Shown: in pieces, positions 6,449 to 13,094 of the stretch
Numbering within the stretch: the stretch's first letter is position 1
Layout of the letters: each line of letters opens with the position of its first letter
DNA from: Paralactobacillus_A sp963926925
GTDB lineage: Bacteria > Bacillota > Bacilli > Lactobacillales > Lactobacillaceae
Assembly (NCBI GenBank): GCA_963926925.1
Contig: CAWUZD010000041.1
Location: 1-13,094, forward strand
Direction: 5' to 3'
DNA length: 13,094 nucleotides
Translations under genes and position numbers: made by a program
The notes under the pieces: model-generated
The model's input: only the letters and a program-made list of their open reading frames with translations
Told to the model about the DNA's origin: nothing
Database searches by the model: none

Positions 6449-7084
6449 ATGTTCGGTACTAATTTAAAAACATTACGTCTCAATCACCACTACAGTATTG
6501 AAACACTAGCTAAAAAACTAAATGAACATTATCATACACGCATTAGTAAAAGTATGATTTCACGTTGGGAACAAGGTCAAGTTAGTCCCCAAATTAGTTA
6601 TGTGCGGCTAATTGCTGATTACTTTAGTGTCACGTTTGACGAATTAATTTATAGTAAAAATATTAACCAACCTATTGAAGCTGCCACAGCTATGGAAGCA
6701 ACCTATCACCTTCCTATTTTACAAACCATTGATGAAAATAATGTTGCCCTCGCGAAGGCTAATGCCAATGATTTTGAAAGTGTCTTAGCTGAAGATCTAG
6801 CTGAGGGCAAATTTTTCTACACGAAAATGTTAGATGATGCAATGCTTCCCAACATCCCTGTCAATGCCATGTTACTAGTTAAGGAAACAGCCTCCGTCAT
6901 TGATGATGAAGTTGTTGTTATCCTCAATACTAAGAATCACCAGTTATATGTACGACGTTTCTACCAAGATGGTAATAATATCATCCTCACTGCTGATAAT
7001 CATGCTCATCAACCAATTCTACTTAACAGTACTTGGCCCGGCAAAGTTATTGGTCGCGTCATTCGGGTAACCACTAACCTTTAA
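6449..7084 (+). CDS. XRE-type HTH regulator with degenerate S24/LexA-like domain
   Basis: A 211-residue DNA-binding regulator. Residues 1-68 form an XRE/Cro-CI helix-turn-helix (LKTLRLNHHYSIETLAKKL, SKSMISRWEQGQVSPQ). After a linker, residues 120-209 read as the S24 peptidase fold of LexA and CI repressors, ending with KVIGRVIRV. The usual nucleophile in the S-M-x-P block corresponds here to Ala131 (DDAMLP), and the general-base lysine of the VKR block to Arg169 (YVRRF). Both catalytic residues therefore seem lost, and no Ala-Gly or Cys-Gly cleavage site is seen in the linker. This predicts a non-self-cleaving regulator using the domain for dimerisation. AGAAGG precedes the ATG by 8 bases. 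Likely targets are nearby promoters (5741-5760, 7104-7119); this is inference. Confidence 0.85.
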   Translation: MFGTNLKTLRLNHHYSIETLAKKLNEHYHTRISKSMISRWEQGQVSPQISYVRLIADYFSVTFDELIYSKNINQPIEAATAMEATYHLPILQTIDENNVALAKANANDFESVLAEDLAEGKFFYTKMLDDAMLPNIPVNAMLLVKETASVIDDEVVVILNTKNHQLYVRRFYQDGNNIILTADNHAHQPILLNSTWPGKVIGRVIRVTTNL

Positions 7085-7103
7085 GCGTTATTAATAACAT
7101 ATT

Positions 7104-7119
7104 TAGTATTTTTATACTA
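7104..7119. promoter_or_regulatory. Inverted repeat and -10 box between regulator and permease
   Basis: TAGTAT and ATACTA arms with a 4-base TTTT spacer. The right arm overlaps a plus-strand TATACT (-10-like, 7113-7118) without a good -35. It lies 20 bases after the regulator stop and 48 before the permease ATG, so it could be an operator on the permease promoter. Confidence 0.35.
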
Positions 7120-7167
7120 TTATGAAAAAAGAAGGAATAAAAATATAAAGGATTAGGGTGATTCATT

Positions 7168-8502
7168 ATGGCGAATAGTCAAAAGAAGTTAGGCTTTATG
7201 TCAGTATTCTTCTTAGGAATCAATGGTATTGTCGGTTCAGCTATTTTCCTAATGCCTGGTAAGGTTTATGCCAAAGTCGGTAATATTAGTATCGGTTTGG
7301 TATTTATCTCTGCTGTTATGGTATTATCATTAGCACTTTGTTATGCTGACTTAGCAAGTCGCTTCACACAAAACGGTGCGGCGTGGTTATATTCCTACAC
7401 CGCATTTGGCCGTTTTATGGGATTTGAAGTTGGTTTCTTTACATGGATGTTAGGTGTTATTACATTAGCAACTGAAACATGTGCTTTCATTGAAACATTG
7501 GGGACAATGATGCCAATCTTTAACAACGATCTCGTTTATAGTATTTGTGCAATTGTAATTATTATTATTTTGGCACTTATTAACTTGAGTGGTGTTAAGA
7601 GTTTTAGTTTCGTTGATAATTTCTCATCAATTATCAAGTTACTTGTTTTGGTTGGCTTTATTATCATTGGCTTGTTCTTTATGCACATTGCTAATTTTAA
7701 AGCTGGTCATTCCATTCATGTAACGTTCACTGATTTTAACAGTGCATTTGGTTCAGGGTTCTACATGTTCACCGGATTCTCATTATTACCAATTGCCGCT
7801 GCTAAAATGAACAATCCTAAGAAGAATTTACCAATTGCGTTAATTAGTGTTATCTTAGCATCTGCGATTGTTTACGCTGGTGTACAAGCCGTTGCAATTG
7901 GTATCTTAGGTAAAGGCATTAGTGGCAGTGTTGCACCATTAGCTACTGCTTTCAAGCATTTATTTGGTATTATCGGTGATTTAGCCATTGTTATTGGTAT
8001 GGCGGTTTCAATTTTAGGGGTTGCGATTTCAGTATCATTTAGTACCCCAATTACCGCATCTTCATTAGCAATTGAACACCAATTATTACCTGATTTCTTT
8101 GGTAAATCATTAAAGAACGGTGCCCCTTGGGTTTCAATCATTATTACATCAATTGTTGGGATTGCATTAGCATTGAGCCACAGCTACTTATTCTTAGCAT
8201 CCTGTGTTGTTTTCGTATCAGTTATGCAATACATTCCAACTGTTTTTGCAACAATGAAGTTCCAAACTGCTGATAAGAAGAGTGGCAAAAAGATTTCAGG
8301 ATGGACATTACCAGGTGGTAAGATTATCCCTATTATCGCTTTAGTAATGACACTTTACATGTTCACTAGTTTCACACTTGAAACTTGGATCGTTGGTGTA
8401 ATTGAAATCATTGTCAGCTTGATTATTTACTTCACTGATAAAAAGCATCGTGAAGATGAATTAAATAAAGCTAAGGCAACAGCTGCACCAACAACTAAAT
8501 AA
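7168..8502 (+). CDS. APC-superfamily amino acid permease
   Basis: A 444-residue integral membrane permease with about 12 hydrophobic segments and a basic tail of about 20 residues (KKHREDELNKAKATAAPTTK). The first helix carries the glycine-rich break typical of APC transporters (GINGIVGSAIF, about residues 18-28), which binds the amino group of the substrate in known structures. GFSLLPIAAAKMNNPKKNLP (about residues 202-221) matches the conserved loop after helix 6 in this family. The substrate cannot be assigned. GGGTGA sits about 7 bases before the ATG. It is not closely related to the 583-residue transporter in the same window. It ends in a strong bidirectional terminator shared with galE and may be controlled by the regulator 83 bases upstream. 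Confidence 0.87.
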   Translation: MANSQKKLGFMSVFFLGINGIVGSAIFLMPGKVYAKVGNISIGLVFISAVMVLSLALCYADLASRFTQNGAAWLYSYTAFGRFMGFEVGFFTWMLGVITLATETCAFIETLGTMMPIFNNDLVYSICAIVIIIILALINLSGVKSFSFVDNFSSIIKLLVLVGFIIIGLFFMHIANFKAGHSIHVTFTDFNSAFGSGFYMFTGFSLLPIAAAKMNNPKKNLPIALISVILASAIVYAGVQAVAIGILGKGISGSVAPLATAFKHLFGIIGDLAIVIGMAVSILGVAISVSFSTPITASSLAIEHQLLPDFFGKSLKNGAPWVSIIITSIVGIALALSHSYLFLASCVVFVSVMQYIPTVFATMKFQTADKKSGKKISGWTLPGGKIIPIIALVMTLYMFTSFTLETWIVGVIEIIVSLIIYFTDKKHREDELNKAKATAAPTTK

Positions 8503-8522
8503 AAATTACGATTAATAAAAAC

Positions 8523-8560
8523 AAAAAACAGGTGGTAAAAATTTTACCACCTGTTTTTTT
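8523..8560. terminator. Bidirectional terminator between permease and galE
   Basis: A perfect inverted repeat (8524-8541 with 8542-8559, core ACAGGTGGTAAAA) has six A on the left and seven T on the right, so it works in both directions for the two converging genes. Confidence 0.95.
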
Positions 8561-8574
8561 AACTATCTTATTAA

Positions 8575-9603
8575 TTATTTTTCATAATCATAATTAGTTG
8601 GTTTCTTGTCTTTTTGATCATCAAAGCCATGTGGATGCTTTTGTGTCCATGTCCATGCTGTTGCAATGATGTCATCAACATTGTCGTACTTAGGCTTCCA
8701 ACCTAATTTTTCACGTGCATTAGTACTATCAGCTACTAATGAGTCTGGGTCGCCGGGACGACGAGGACCGATTTCAGCTGGAATTTCCTTTTCAGTAACG
8801 TGACGTGCTGATTGTAACATTTGCTTATTAGAGAAGCCAGTTGATGAACCTAAGTTGAATGCTTCACTGTCATGACCATTCATTAAGTAGTCCATTGCTT
8901 CAATATGAGCATCGGCTAAGTCCATAACATGAACGTAGTCACGAATGTTAGTACCATCTGGGGTGTTGTAATCATCACCGTAGATTTGTAACATCTTCCG
9001 TTCGCCTAAAGCGGTTTGTAAGATGATTGGAATCAAGTGTGTTTCTGGATTGTGGTCTTCACCAATTGAACCATCCTTCTTAGCACCAGCAGCGTTGAAG
9101 TAACGTAATGCTACCCATTTCATACCATAGGCTTCATCACACCACTTCATCATATGTTCCATCATTAACTTAGTTTCACCATATGGGTTAATTGGATTCT
9201 TAGGATCAGTTTCCTTGATTGGAATATGCTTAGGAATACCATATGTAGCAGCTGATGATGAGAATACGATGTACTTAACATCATGATCATGCATAGCTTC
9301 CAATAAACGAACCATACCGATCAAGTTGTTATCAAAGTACTTTAATGGTTTTTCCATTGATTCACCAACTAATGAGTAAGCTGTTGTGTGGATAACACCT
9401 TCGATATTTTCTTTACTAAATACACTTTCCAAGAAAGCAGCGTCACGATTGTCGCCTTCATAGAAATGTGCCTTTGGGTTAATGGAGTCGCGGTGACCTG
9501 TTGATAAGTTATCAATAACAACTACATCACGGCCTAATTCAACTAAACGGTCAACAATATGTGAACCGATGTAACCAGCACCGCCTGCAACCAAAATTGC
9601 CAT
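8575..9603 (-). CDS. galE: UDP-glucose 4-epimerase
   Basis: Interconverts UDP-glucose and UDP-galactose in the cytoplasm with bound NAD. It is used in galactose breakdown (Leloir pathway) and to supply UDP-galactose for surface polymers. The 342-residue length fits the family. Seen: the nucleotide-binding GGAGYIG at residues 7-13, SSSAATYG with the catalytic Ser in 115-117, and the Y-x-x-x-K pair in YGETK (Tyr141, Lys145), plus RYFNAAGA and the C-terminal RRPGDPD substrate-binding stretch. An in-frame GTG at 9612 directly abuts the AGGGG site, so I take the ATG at 9603, which has AGGGG about 8 bases upstream and begins MAILVAGG. No galK, galT or lacZ is adjacent, so it is a stand-alone epimerase, perhaps serving envelope polymer synthesis. 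Confidence 0.97.
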   Translation of the reverse strand: MAILVAGGAGYIGSHIVDRLVELGRDVVVIDNLSTGHRDSINPKAHFYEGDNRDAAFLESVFSKENIEGVIHTTAYSLVGESMEKPLKYFDNNLIGMVRLLEAMHDHDVKYIVFSSSAATYGIPKHIPIKETDPKNPINPYGETKLMMEHMMKWCDEAYGMKWVALRYFNAAGAKKDGSIGEDHNPETHLIPIILQTALGERKMLQIYGDDYNTPDGTNIRDYVHVMDLADAHIEAMDYLMNGHDSEAFNLGSSTGFSNKQMLQSARHVTEKEIPAEIGPRRPGDPDSLVADSTNAREKLGWKPKYDNVDDIIATAWTWTQKHPHGFDDQKDKKPTNYDYEK

Positions 9604-9647
9604 AGCTTTCACCCCTATTAAATTTTTTACATTGTTTAGACTTTTTT

Positions 9648-9656
9648 AGTATAGCA
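9648..9656 (-). promoter_or_regulatory. Extended -10 promoter of galE
   Basis: The minus strand shows TG-C-TATACT, a consensus extended -10, about 45 bases before the galE ATG. The -35 position has only a weak match (TGCGCA at 18 bases), as is usual for extended -10 promoters. Confidence 0.65.
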
Positions 9657-9785
9657 GAAAACAACTTGAAATGCGCATATAAAAACATAAAAATCAATAA
9701 TTAAAAATGTTTTATACAAAATTACCGCTCAAAAGCATTTTTATTATAAAATTAATGATGTATTACTTAGATAAGGATTTATAAA

Positions 9786-10010
9786 ATGAAAGCAATCGTA
9801 AGAACATATAATCGCAAGATTAAGTTAAAAATTAATGATTTGCAAAAAGTCATTTTTACTGACCGTAAACATCGCAAACACACTATTTGTGCAGATGATG
9901 GTTGGAAAAAAGTATCTTTGACAGCGGCACGTGGTGATATGAACTTCATTGGTAAGAAAACAACCATTGTGCGGGCCAAAGATATTATTAGTATTGAATT
10001 CAAGGATTAA
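9786..10010 (+). CDS. Small basic hypothetical protein, 74 residues
   Basis: Starts MKAIVRTYNRKIKLKINDLQ and ends IISIEFKD. It is lysine/arginine-rich, with predicted beta strands and no signal peptide or membrane helix. It is not recognised. AAGGA lies 9 bases before the ATG. A weak promoter (TTACCG, 17 bases, TATAAA) may lie at about 9723-9751. It is followed after 22 bases by the lipoprotein gene, with which it appears to form an operon. Confidence 0.65.
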   Translation: MKAIVRTYNRKIKLKINDLQKVIFTDRKHRKHTICADDGWKKVSLTAARGDMNFIGKKTTIVRAKDIISIEFKD

Positions 10011-10032
10011 TCCAGAAAGAAGTTTTTTGTCG

Positions 10033-10776
10033 ATGAAATATAAAGGTATTTTAGTCATTGCTGCCACAGGTTTGGTAGGTTTATCATTAGCCGCTTGCGG
10101 TCATGGTAGTATCGTTAACCCACCCCATGGCAAAGTAGTTGTGTTGTCATCATCCAGCAGTAGTACAACTAATAGTAGCAGTGCTACTTCTTCACAAACT
10201 ACTAATACAAGTTTTAATAATGATGTTATCAAAACCAATGACGTGCAAATTAAAATCACTAACATGGTAATTGTGCGTCATAGTGCTGCTACTAATAACA
10301 AAACATTATTACGACTAACTTATGAAATGACTAATTATCGTAATCAAAAATTGCGACCAGCAATGATTACCCAATTCTTAAGTGCTTACCAAACAATTAA
10401 TGATAAAACCCAAAAATTAAGCACTGGCGTCACTATTCACCAAGATAAACAATTAGCTAGTCAACAAAATAACACGATTGCAAAAGATAAAACTGCTAAG
10501 GGTGTAATTACTTTCGAATTAGTTAACTATGATAGTAATGTTAAATTGGTTGCAAGGGATGATAATCATCAAATTGGTACTGAAACCATCCAACCAACCC
10601 AATTAAATATTATTAGTGATGAGACAACTACTAGTTCAAGTGTAAATAGCACCACAAACACAAATAATACGACAACTACTAATACAACCACAACAACTAC
10701 GAACACTAATACAGCAACTGCTAATACGGTAACTGCTAGTAAAAGTAAAACGACCAATACAACTGGTTTACAATAA
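10033..10776 (+). CDS. Secreted lipoprotein with DUF5067-like domain and Thr/Asn-rich tail
   Basis: A 247-residue surface lipoprotein. The N-terminus (MKYKGILVIAATGLVGLSLAAC) is a lipoprotein signal peptide with lipobox LAAC and the lipidated Cys at residue 22. A Ser/Thr linker (38-60) leads to a beta-rich domain (about 65-195) with LLRLTYEMTNYRNQKLRP, a pattern I associate with the DUF5067/DUF4352 extracellular domains of lactobacilli; this family link is from memory. Residues 196-247 are almost only Thr, Asn, Ser and Ala. The open frame continues upstream through a TTG at 9949, overlapping the previous gene, but the signal peptide fixes the start at the ATG 10033 (GAAAGAAG about 10 bases before). 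Function unknown. The Thr-rich tail could be a glycosylated wall spacer. Confidence 0.85.
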   Translation: MKYKGILVIAATGLVGLSLAACGHGSIVNPPHGKVVVLSSSSSSTTNSSSATSSQTTNTSFNNDVIKTNDVQIKITNMVIVRHSAATNNKTLLRLTYEMTNYRNQKLRPAMITQFLSAYQTINDKTQKLSTGVTIHQDKQLASQQNNTIAKDKTAKGVITFELVNYDSNVKLVARDDNHQIGTETIQPTQLNIISDETTTSSSVNSTTNTNNTTTTNTTTTTTNTNTATANTVTASKSKTTNTTGLQ

Positions 10777-10778
10777 CT

Positions 10779-10811
10779 AAAAAGGCTCGTGAATAATTCA
10801 CGAGCCTTTTA
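10779..10811. terminator. Bidirectional terminator between lipoprotein and LCP genes
   Basis: A perfect 14-bp stem (10780-10793 with 10797-10810, core GGCTCGTGAA) with a 3-base loop, flanked by A5 and T4, between converging genes. The LCP stop codon lies just 3 bases to its right. Confidence 0.92.
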
Positions 10812-10813
10812 TT

Positions 10814-11878
10814 TTAATAATACGTATTATCAAAGCCGTATGTATTATAGTAAATGCTATCAGTATTAGCGAAGAACACGGAGTTCAAGGCGTTCAATCT
10901 GGTTTCGGCATTATCCAACGTTTCGGTTTCTAATCCTAATTGTTTACGCATCGCATTAGATGCCTTTTGTAACGCATCAGTTGGGGCAATTTGATATGAT
11001 GAACCGTTAATATAAGCAGTTTTACCTTGAATATGAGTTGAAGTAACATTCTTCCGGCAGCAACGGTAATGTCTTACTAATCCGACAATATCGTTAAAGT
11101 TCAGGTCCGTTTGCATCCCATTGGCAATTGAATCCATAATCTTTTGGTAATGCAATAACCCTTCAAAGGAGACTAACTTCGGAATTAGCGCTTCAATAAC
11201 TTGCCGTTGCCGTTTTTGCCGACCATAGTCGCCTTCTGGATCTTGATGCCGCATCCGGACATATACTAATGTTTGGTAACCGTTCAAGTGATCTTTCCCT
11301 TTCTTAACGATTACCTTACCCGTACCATTATCACCACGAATGGTGAACTGGCTATTAACCGTAATGCCTCCAACATCATTAACAATCTTTTCCAAGGCGC
11401 CCATATTCATAGTTGCATAATAGTTAATCGGCACATTCAGTAACTTGCTAACCGTTGCCTTAGCCATTTTTGAACTGCCAATATTATAAGCTGCATTAAT
11501 CTTCTGCATGCTTTCTGGGACAACGTCCGCAATCCGTGCAAGTGTATCCCGCGGAACACTGGTCATTGTTGCGGTTTCCGTCTGCTGATTCAAGGTTAAA
11601 ACAATCATCGTATCCGAATTACCACGATCAACCCGGCCATCAGCACCCGTATCAATCCCGAGTAATAAGATTGAAATTGGTTTTTTCTTTTCAATTAATT
11701 GTGAAACATGCGCGCCATCATCCTTATACATTAATGCACTCGCATTCTTAGCAGCATTAATAAAACGAATGGCAAAAACCACAAAACCGACTATGATAAT
11801 TGCTAACAGAATTAACAACCAACGATGCCGGCGTGGATGCAAACGCTGTTCACGCGTTTCATTGTTATTATTCACCAT
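10814..11878 (-). CDS. LytR-CpsA-Psr (LCP) family cell-wall polymer ligase
   Basis: A membrane-anchored enzyme of a family known to transfer teichoic acids or other anionic glycopolymers from lipid carriers to peptidoglycan. The 354 residues comprise a short basic cytoplasmic N-terminus, one membrane helix (about 20-42) and an extracellular LCP domain from about residue 67. Conserved marks are LLLGIDTG (Asp76), RGNSDTM (85-91), SVPRDT with Arg110 and Asp111, and the RMRHQDPEGDYGRQKRQRQV block (208-227), which holds the arginines that bind the pyrophosphate. An in-frame GTG at 11890 sits within GTGAGGG, the ribosome site of the ATG at 11878, so the ATG is the start. A CC pair at residues 273-274 is the only Cys. 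The gene stands alone between two terminators. Confidence 0.93.
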   Translation of the reverse strand: MVNNNNETREQRLHPRRHRWLLILLAIIIVGFVVFAIRFINAAKNASALMYKDDGAHVSQLIEKKKPISILLLGIDTGADGRVDRGNSDTMIVLTLNQQTETATMTSVPRDTLARIADVVPESMQKINAAYNIGSSKMAKATVSKLLNVPINYYATMNMGALEKIVNDVGGITVNSQFTIRGDNGTGKVIVKKGKDHLNGYQTLVYVRMRHQDPEGDYGRQKRQRQVIEALIPKLVSFEGLLHYQKIMDSIANGMQTDLNFNDIVGLVRHYRCCRKNVTSTHIQGKTAYINGSSYQIAPTDALQKASNAMRKQLGLETETLDNAETRLNALNSVFFANTDSIYYNTYGFDNTYY

Positions 11879-11975
11879 GGCTACCCTCACTCAATGGTTT
11901 AATTTAATAACATTATTTTATTACAAAACCCTTTTATTTATTACTTATTATCAATATTTTAAAAATTTTGTATAT

Positions 11976-12008
11976 AAAAAATCCGTATAAACTTGCGCTT
12001 ATACGGAT
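11976..12008 (-). terminator. Terminator after tRNA-Thr
   Basis: ATCCGTATAA (11981-11990) pairs perfectly with 11999-12008 around an 8-base loop, and six T follow on the minus strand (11976-11981). It ends the tRNA transcript and lies upstream of the LCP gene. Confidence 0.9.
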
Positions 12009-12029
12009 GAACAATAATAAGTTATAAAG

Positions 12030-12102
12030 TGCTGATTAATGGACTCGAACCATCGACCTACGCATTACTAATGCGTTGCTCTACCAACTGAGCTAAATCA
12101 GC
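12030..12102 (-). tRNA. tRNA-Thr (anticodon AGT)
   Basis: A complete 73-base cloverleaf on the minus strand: acceptor GCTGATT/AATCAGC, D-arm GCTC/GAGC with loop AGTTGGTA, anticodon arm ACGCA-TTAGTAA-TGCGT, variable loop AGGTC, T-arm GATGG-TTCGAGT-CCATT and discriminator A. The anticodon AGT reads ACU (threonine), and ACC/ACA as well if A34 is deaminated to inosine. The 3' CCA is not encoded (the next bases are CTT), so it must be added by the CCA-adding enzyme. It is a single tRNA gene with its own promoter and terminator. Confidence 0.97.
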
Positions 12103-12119
12103 ATTTCTAAGACCTTACT

Positions 12120-12149
12120 AGTATAACATGGTCATTTTATAAAAAGCAA
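12120..12149 (-). promoter_or_regulatory. Promoter of tRNA-Thr
   Basis: Minus strand: -35 TTGCTT (12144-12149), 18 bases, then extended -10 TG-T-TATACT (12120-12127). Transcription would begin near 12113, about 10 bases before the mature tRNA. Confidence 0.75.
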
Positions 12150-12229
12150 CAACTTTTTTCATTTTTTCGTGAAAAAAATCACCTTTTCACAAATTAGATT
12201 GCTTATTCTTTTATGTTTAATGATGAGAT

Positions 12230-12238
12230 TGCTATAAT
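12230..12238 (+). promoter_or_regulatory. Extended -10 promoter of the 88-residue gene
   Basis: TG-C-TATAAT, a full-consensus extended -10, lies 33 bases before the ATG at 12272. The -35 (TTTATG at 17 bases) is poor. Upstream, GTGAAAA and TTTTCAC (12169-12175, 12184-12190) form a 7-bp inverted repeat of unknown meaning. Confidence 0.65.
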
Positions 12239-12271
12239 TTAGTTGTTAAGAGGATTTAAAGGAGGATAAAG

Positions 12272-12538
12272 ATGAAAGTTAGATTACAATTATCCAATAA
12301 TGAAATTTTGGAACTCCATGATGAAGCTACCCTTTATGCTTGGAAAGCAACTAAGCAAGATGGTAATTTGGACGAAAACATCATGTTTGATGGTCAAGTA
12401 AGTGAATTAGTTGATAGTGAATCACATACCAACTTAATGAACTTGATCAGCAATTGTGACTGGTTCGCTTTAGATGATATGAACAGTACTAAATACCAAA
12501 CATCTGCAGTAGTTAAAATTGAAGTTGAAAATGACTAA
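12272..12538 (+). CDS. Acidic hypothetical protein, 88 residues
   Basis: A small soluble protein starting MKVRLQLSNNEILELHDEAT and ending VVKIEVEND, clearly acidic, with a beta-helix-beta feel and no membrane segment. It is not recognised. It is strongly supported as a gene by AAAGGAGG about 6 bases before the ATG, a consensus extended -10 and an immediate strong terminator: a short monocistronic and probably well expressed unit. Confidence 0.8.
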   Translation: MKVRLQLSNNEILELHDEATLYAWKATKQDGNLDENIMFDGQVSELVDSESHTNLMNLISNCDWFALDDMNSTKYQTSAVVKIEVEND

Positions 12539-12552
12539 TAATATTAATGATT

Positions 12553-12587
12553 AAAAAAGGGCTTGGTAATTACCAAGCCCTTTTTTT
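12553..12587. terminator. Strong terminator after the 88-residue gene
   Basis: A perfect palindrome with core GGGCTTGGTA and its complement (12559-12580), flanked by A6 and T7. It is symmetric and could act in both directions, although both flanking genes point right. Confidence 0.95.
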
Positions 12588-12654
12588 GATTGTTATTAAG
12601 AATTACATTAATTAAAATAAGGATTGTTATTATTTTAATTTTAAGGAGTTTTTT

Positions 12655-13050
12655 ATGAGTATTGAATTAATTGCAGCCATTATCATTATTACTCTTGCCC
12701 TTATCTTCTATACTATCGGCGTTTGGTCTGAACATCATGCTGGTATCTTAAAGATTTGGCATGTCGTTATTTTTTACTGTGGTTTAATCTGTGATACCAT
12801 CGGAACAACATTAATGGAATTAATCGCTCGTAGTCATACCTTTACATTAAATCCAGTTTTACTCGCGATTCACGGTATTTCTGGATTAGCAGCAATTTTG
12901 TTAATGCTTTTCCACGCTATCTGGGCCACTGTTGTTATTATTAGACAAAAGCCCAAACAATTAAAACAATTCCATAAGTTCAGTATCGTTGTATGGTGCA
13001 TTTGGTTAGTACCTTACTTGATTGGAATGATTATTGGTATGATGCATTAA
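12655..13050 (+). CDS. Small four-helix membrane protein (HsmA/TIGR03987-like)
   Basis: A 131-residue integral membrane protein with four hydrophobic segments (about residues 3-23, 32-55, 66-94 and 107-129). Conserved-looking features are FYTIGVWSEHHAG after helix 1, CDTIGTTLM in helix 2, several histidines near the membrane faces (His28, His29, His36, His73, His87, His106) and WLVPYLIGM in the last helix. The pattern fits, from memory, the uncharacterised family labelled HsmA or TIGR03987; no function is established for it that I can cite. The spaced histidines could bind metal or haem, but this is inference. AAGGAG lies 6 bases before the ATG. A terminator follows, so it is monocistronic. 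Confidence 0.75.
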   Translation: MSIELIAAIIIITLALIFYTIGVWSEHHAGILKIWHVVIFYCGLICDTIGTTLMELIARSHTFTLNPVLLAIHGISGLAAILLMLFHAIWATVVIIRQKPKQLKQFHKFSIVVWCIWLVPYLIGMIIGMMH

Positions 13051-13061
13051 TTACATAACTT

Positions 13062-13094
13062 AAAAAGCGACTAGTTAATAACTAGTCGCTTTTT
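13062..13094 (+). terminator. Terminator after the HsmA-like gene
   Basis: GCGACTAG (13067-13074) pairs with CTAGTCGC (13082-13089), extended by T/A pairs, preceded by A5 and followed by T5 at the window edge. Probably bidirectional. Confidence 0.9.

Noticed and set aside
7872..8141. A minus-strand open frame of 89 codons
   Set aside because: It is antisense within the APC permease, which has clear family motifs and a ribosome site; the antisense frame has none.
9703..9742. Inverted repeat AAAAATG/CATTTTT upstream of the 74-residue gene
   Set aside because: It is short, A/T-only apart from one pair, with a long spacer; expected by chance in this AT-rich region.
9949..10032. Longer N-terminus for the lipoprotein (TTG start)
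   Set aside because: It would overlap the preceding gene and bury the signal peptide; the ATG at 10033 gives a proper lipoprotein signal.
10569..10757. A minus-strand Val/Leu-rich open frame
   Set aside because: It is the mirror image of the Thr/Asn-rich lipoprotein tail; the apparent hydrophobic protein is a composition artefact.

Overview
The window suggests a low-GC Gram-positive bacterium of the Lactobacillaceae. The evidence is AT-rich DNA, strong AGGAGG-type ribosome binding sites, extended -10 promoters, hairpin plus T-run terminators, a lactobacillus-style GalE, a LytR-CpsA-Psr wall enzyme and a small type II-A Cas9. I cannot name the genus. There is no transposase, integrase or CRISPR repeat array inside the window.

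Layout. (1) 1-1323, minus: the first 441 codons of a compact Cas9 resembling S. thermophilus CRISPR1 Cas9. It is cut by the window edge, so the rest of the gene and any cas1/cas2/csn2, tracrRNA and array lie elsewhere. (2) 1499-3095, minus: an MFS transporter preceded by a leader RNA of about 200 nt. The leader holds a 21-codon ORF whose stop codon sits inside the stem of a terminator-like hairpin, which suggests attenuation. (3) 3210-5040, minus: a 583-residue APC-type amino acid transporter with a long cytoplasmic tail and an inverted repeat over its -35. (4) 5065-7084: a cluster of unknown genes. Two small genes point left and two point right from an intergenic region with a perfect 20-bp AT palindrome. 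A helix-turn-helix/S24-like regulator follows, in which both residues of the usual self-cleavage dyad appear to be replaced. (5) 7168-8502, plus: a second APC permease. (6) 8575-9603, minus: a solitary galE, sharing a bidirectional terminator with the permease. (7) 9786-10776, plus: a small basic protein and a lipoprotein with a Thr/Asn-rich tail. (8) 10814-11878, minus: an LCP wall-polymer ligase converging on the lipoprotein. (9) 12030-12102, minus: tRNA-Thr(AGT). (10) 12272-13050, plus: an unknown acidic 88-residue protein and a small four-helix membrane protein.

Functionally this is mostly membrane and envelope housekeeping: amino acid and drug or metabolite transport, sugar-nucleotide supply by GalE, and attachment of wall polymers by LCP. 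It lies next to the start of a CRISPR-Cas9 locus. The least explained parts are the leader-ORF/hairpin arrangement before the MFS gene and the divergent cluster of unknown genes with the apparently non-cleavable S24-type regulator.
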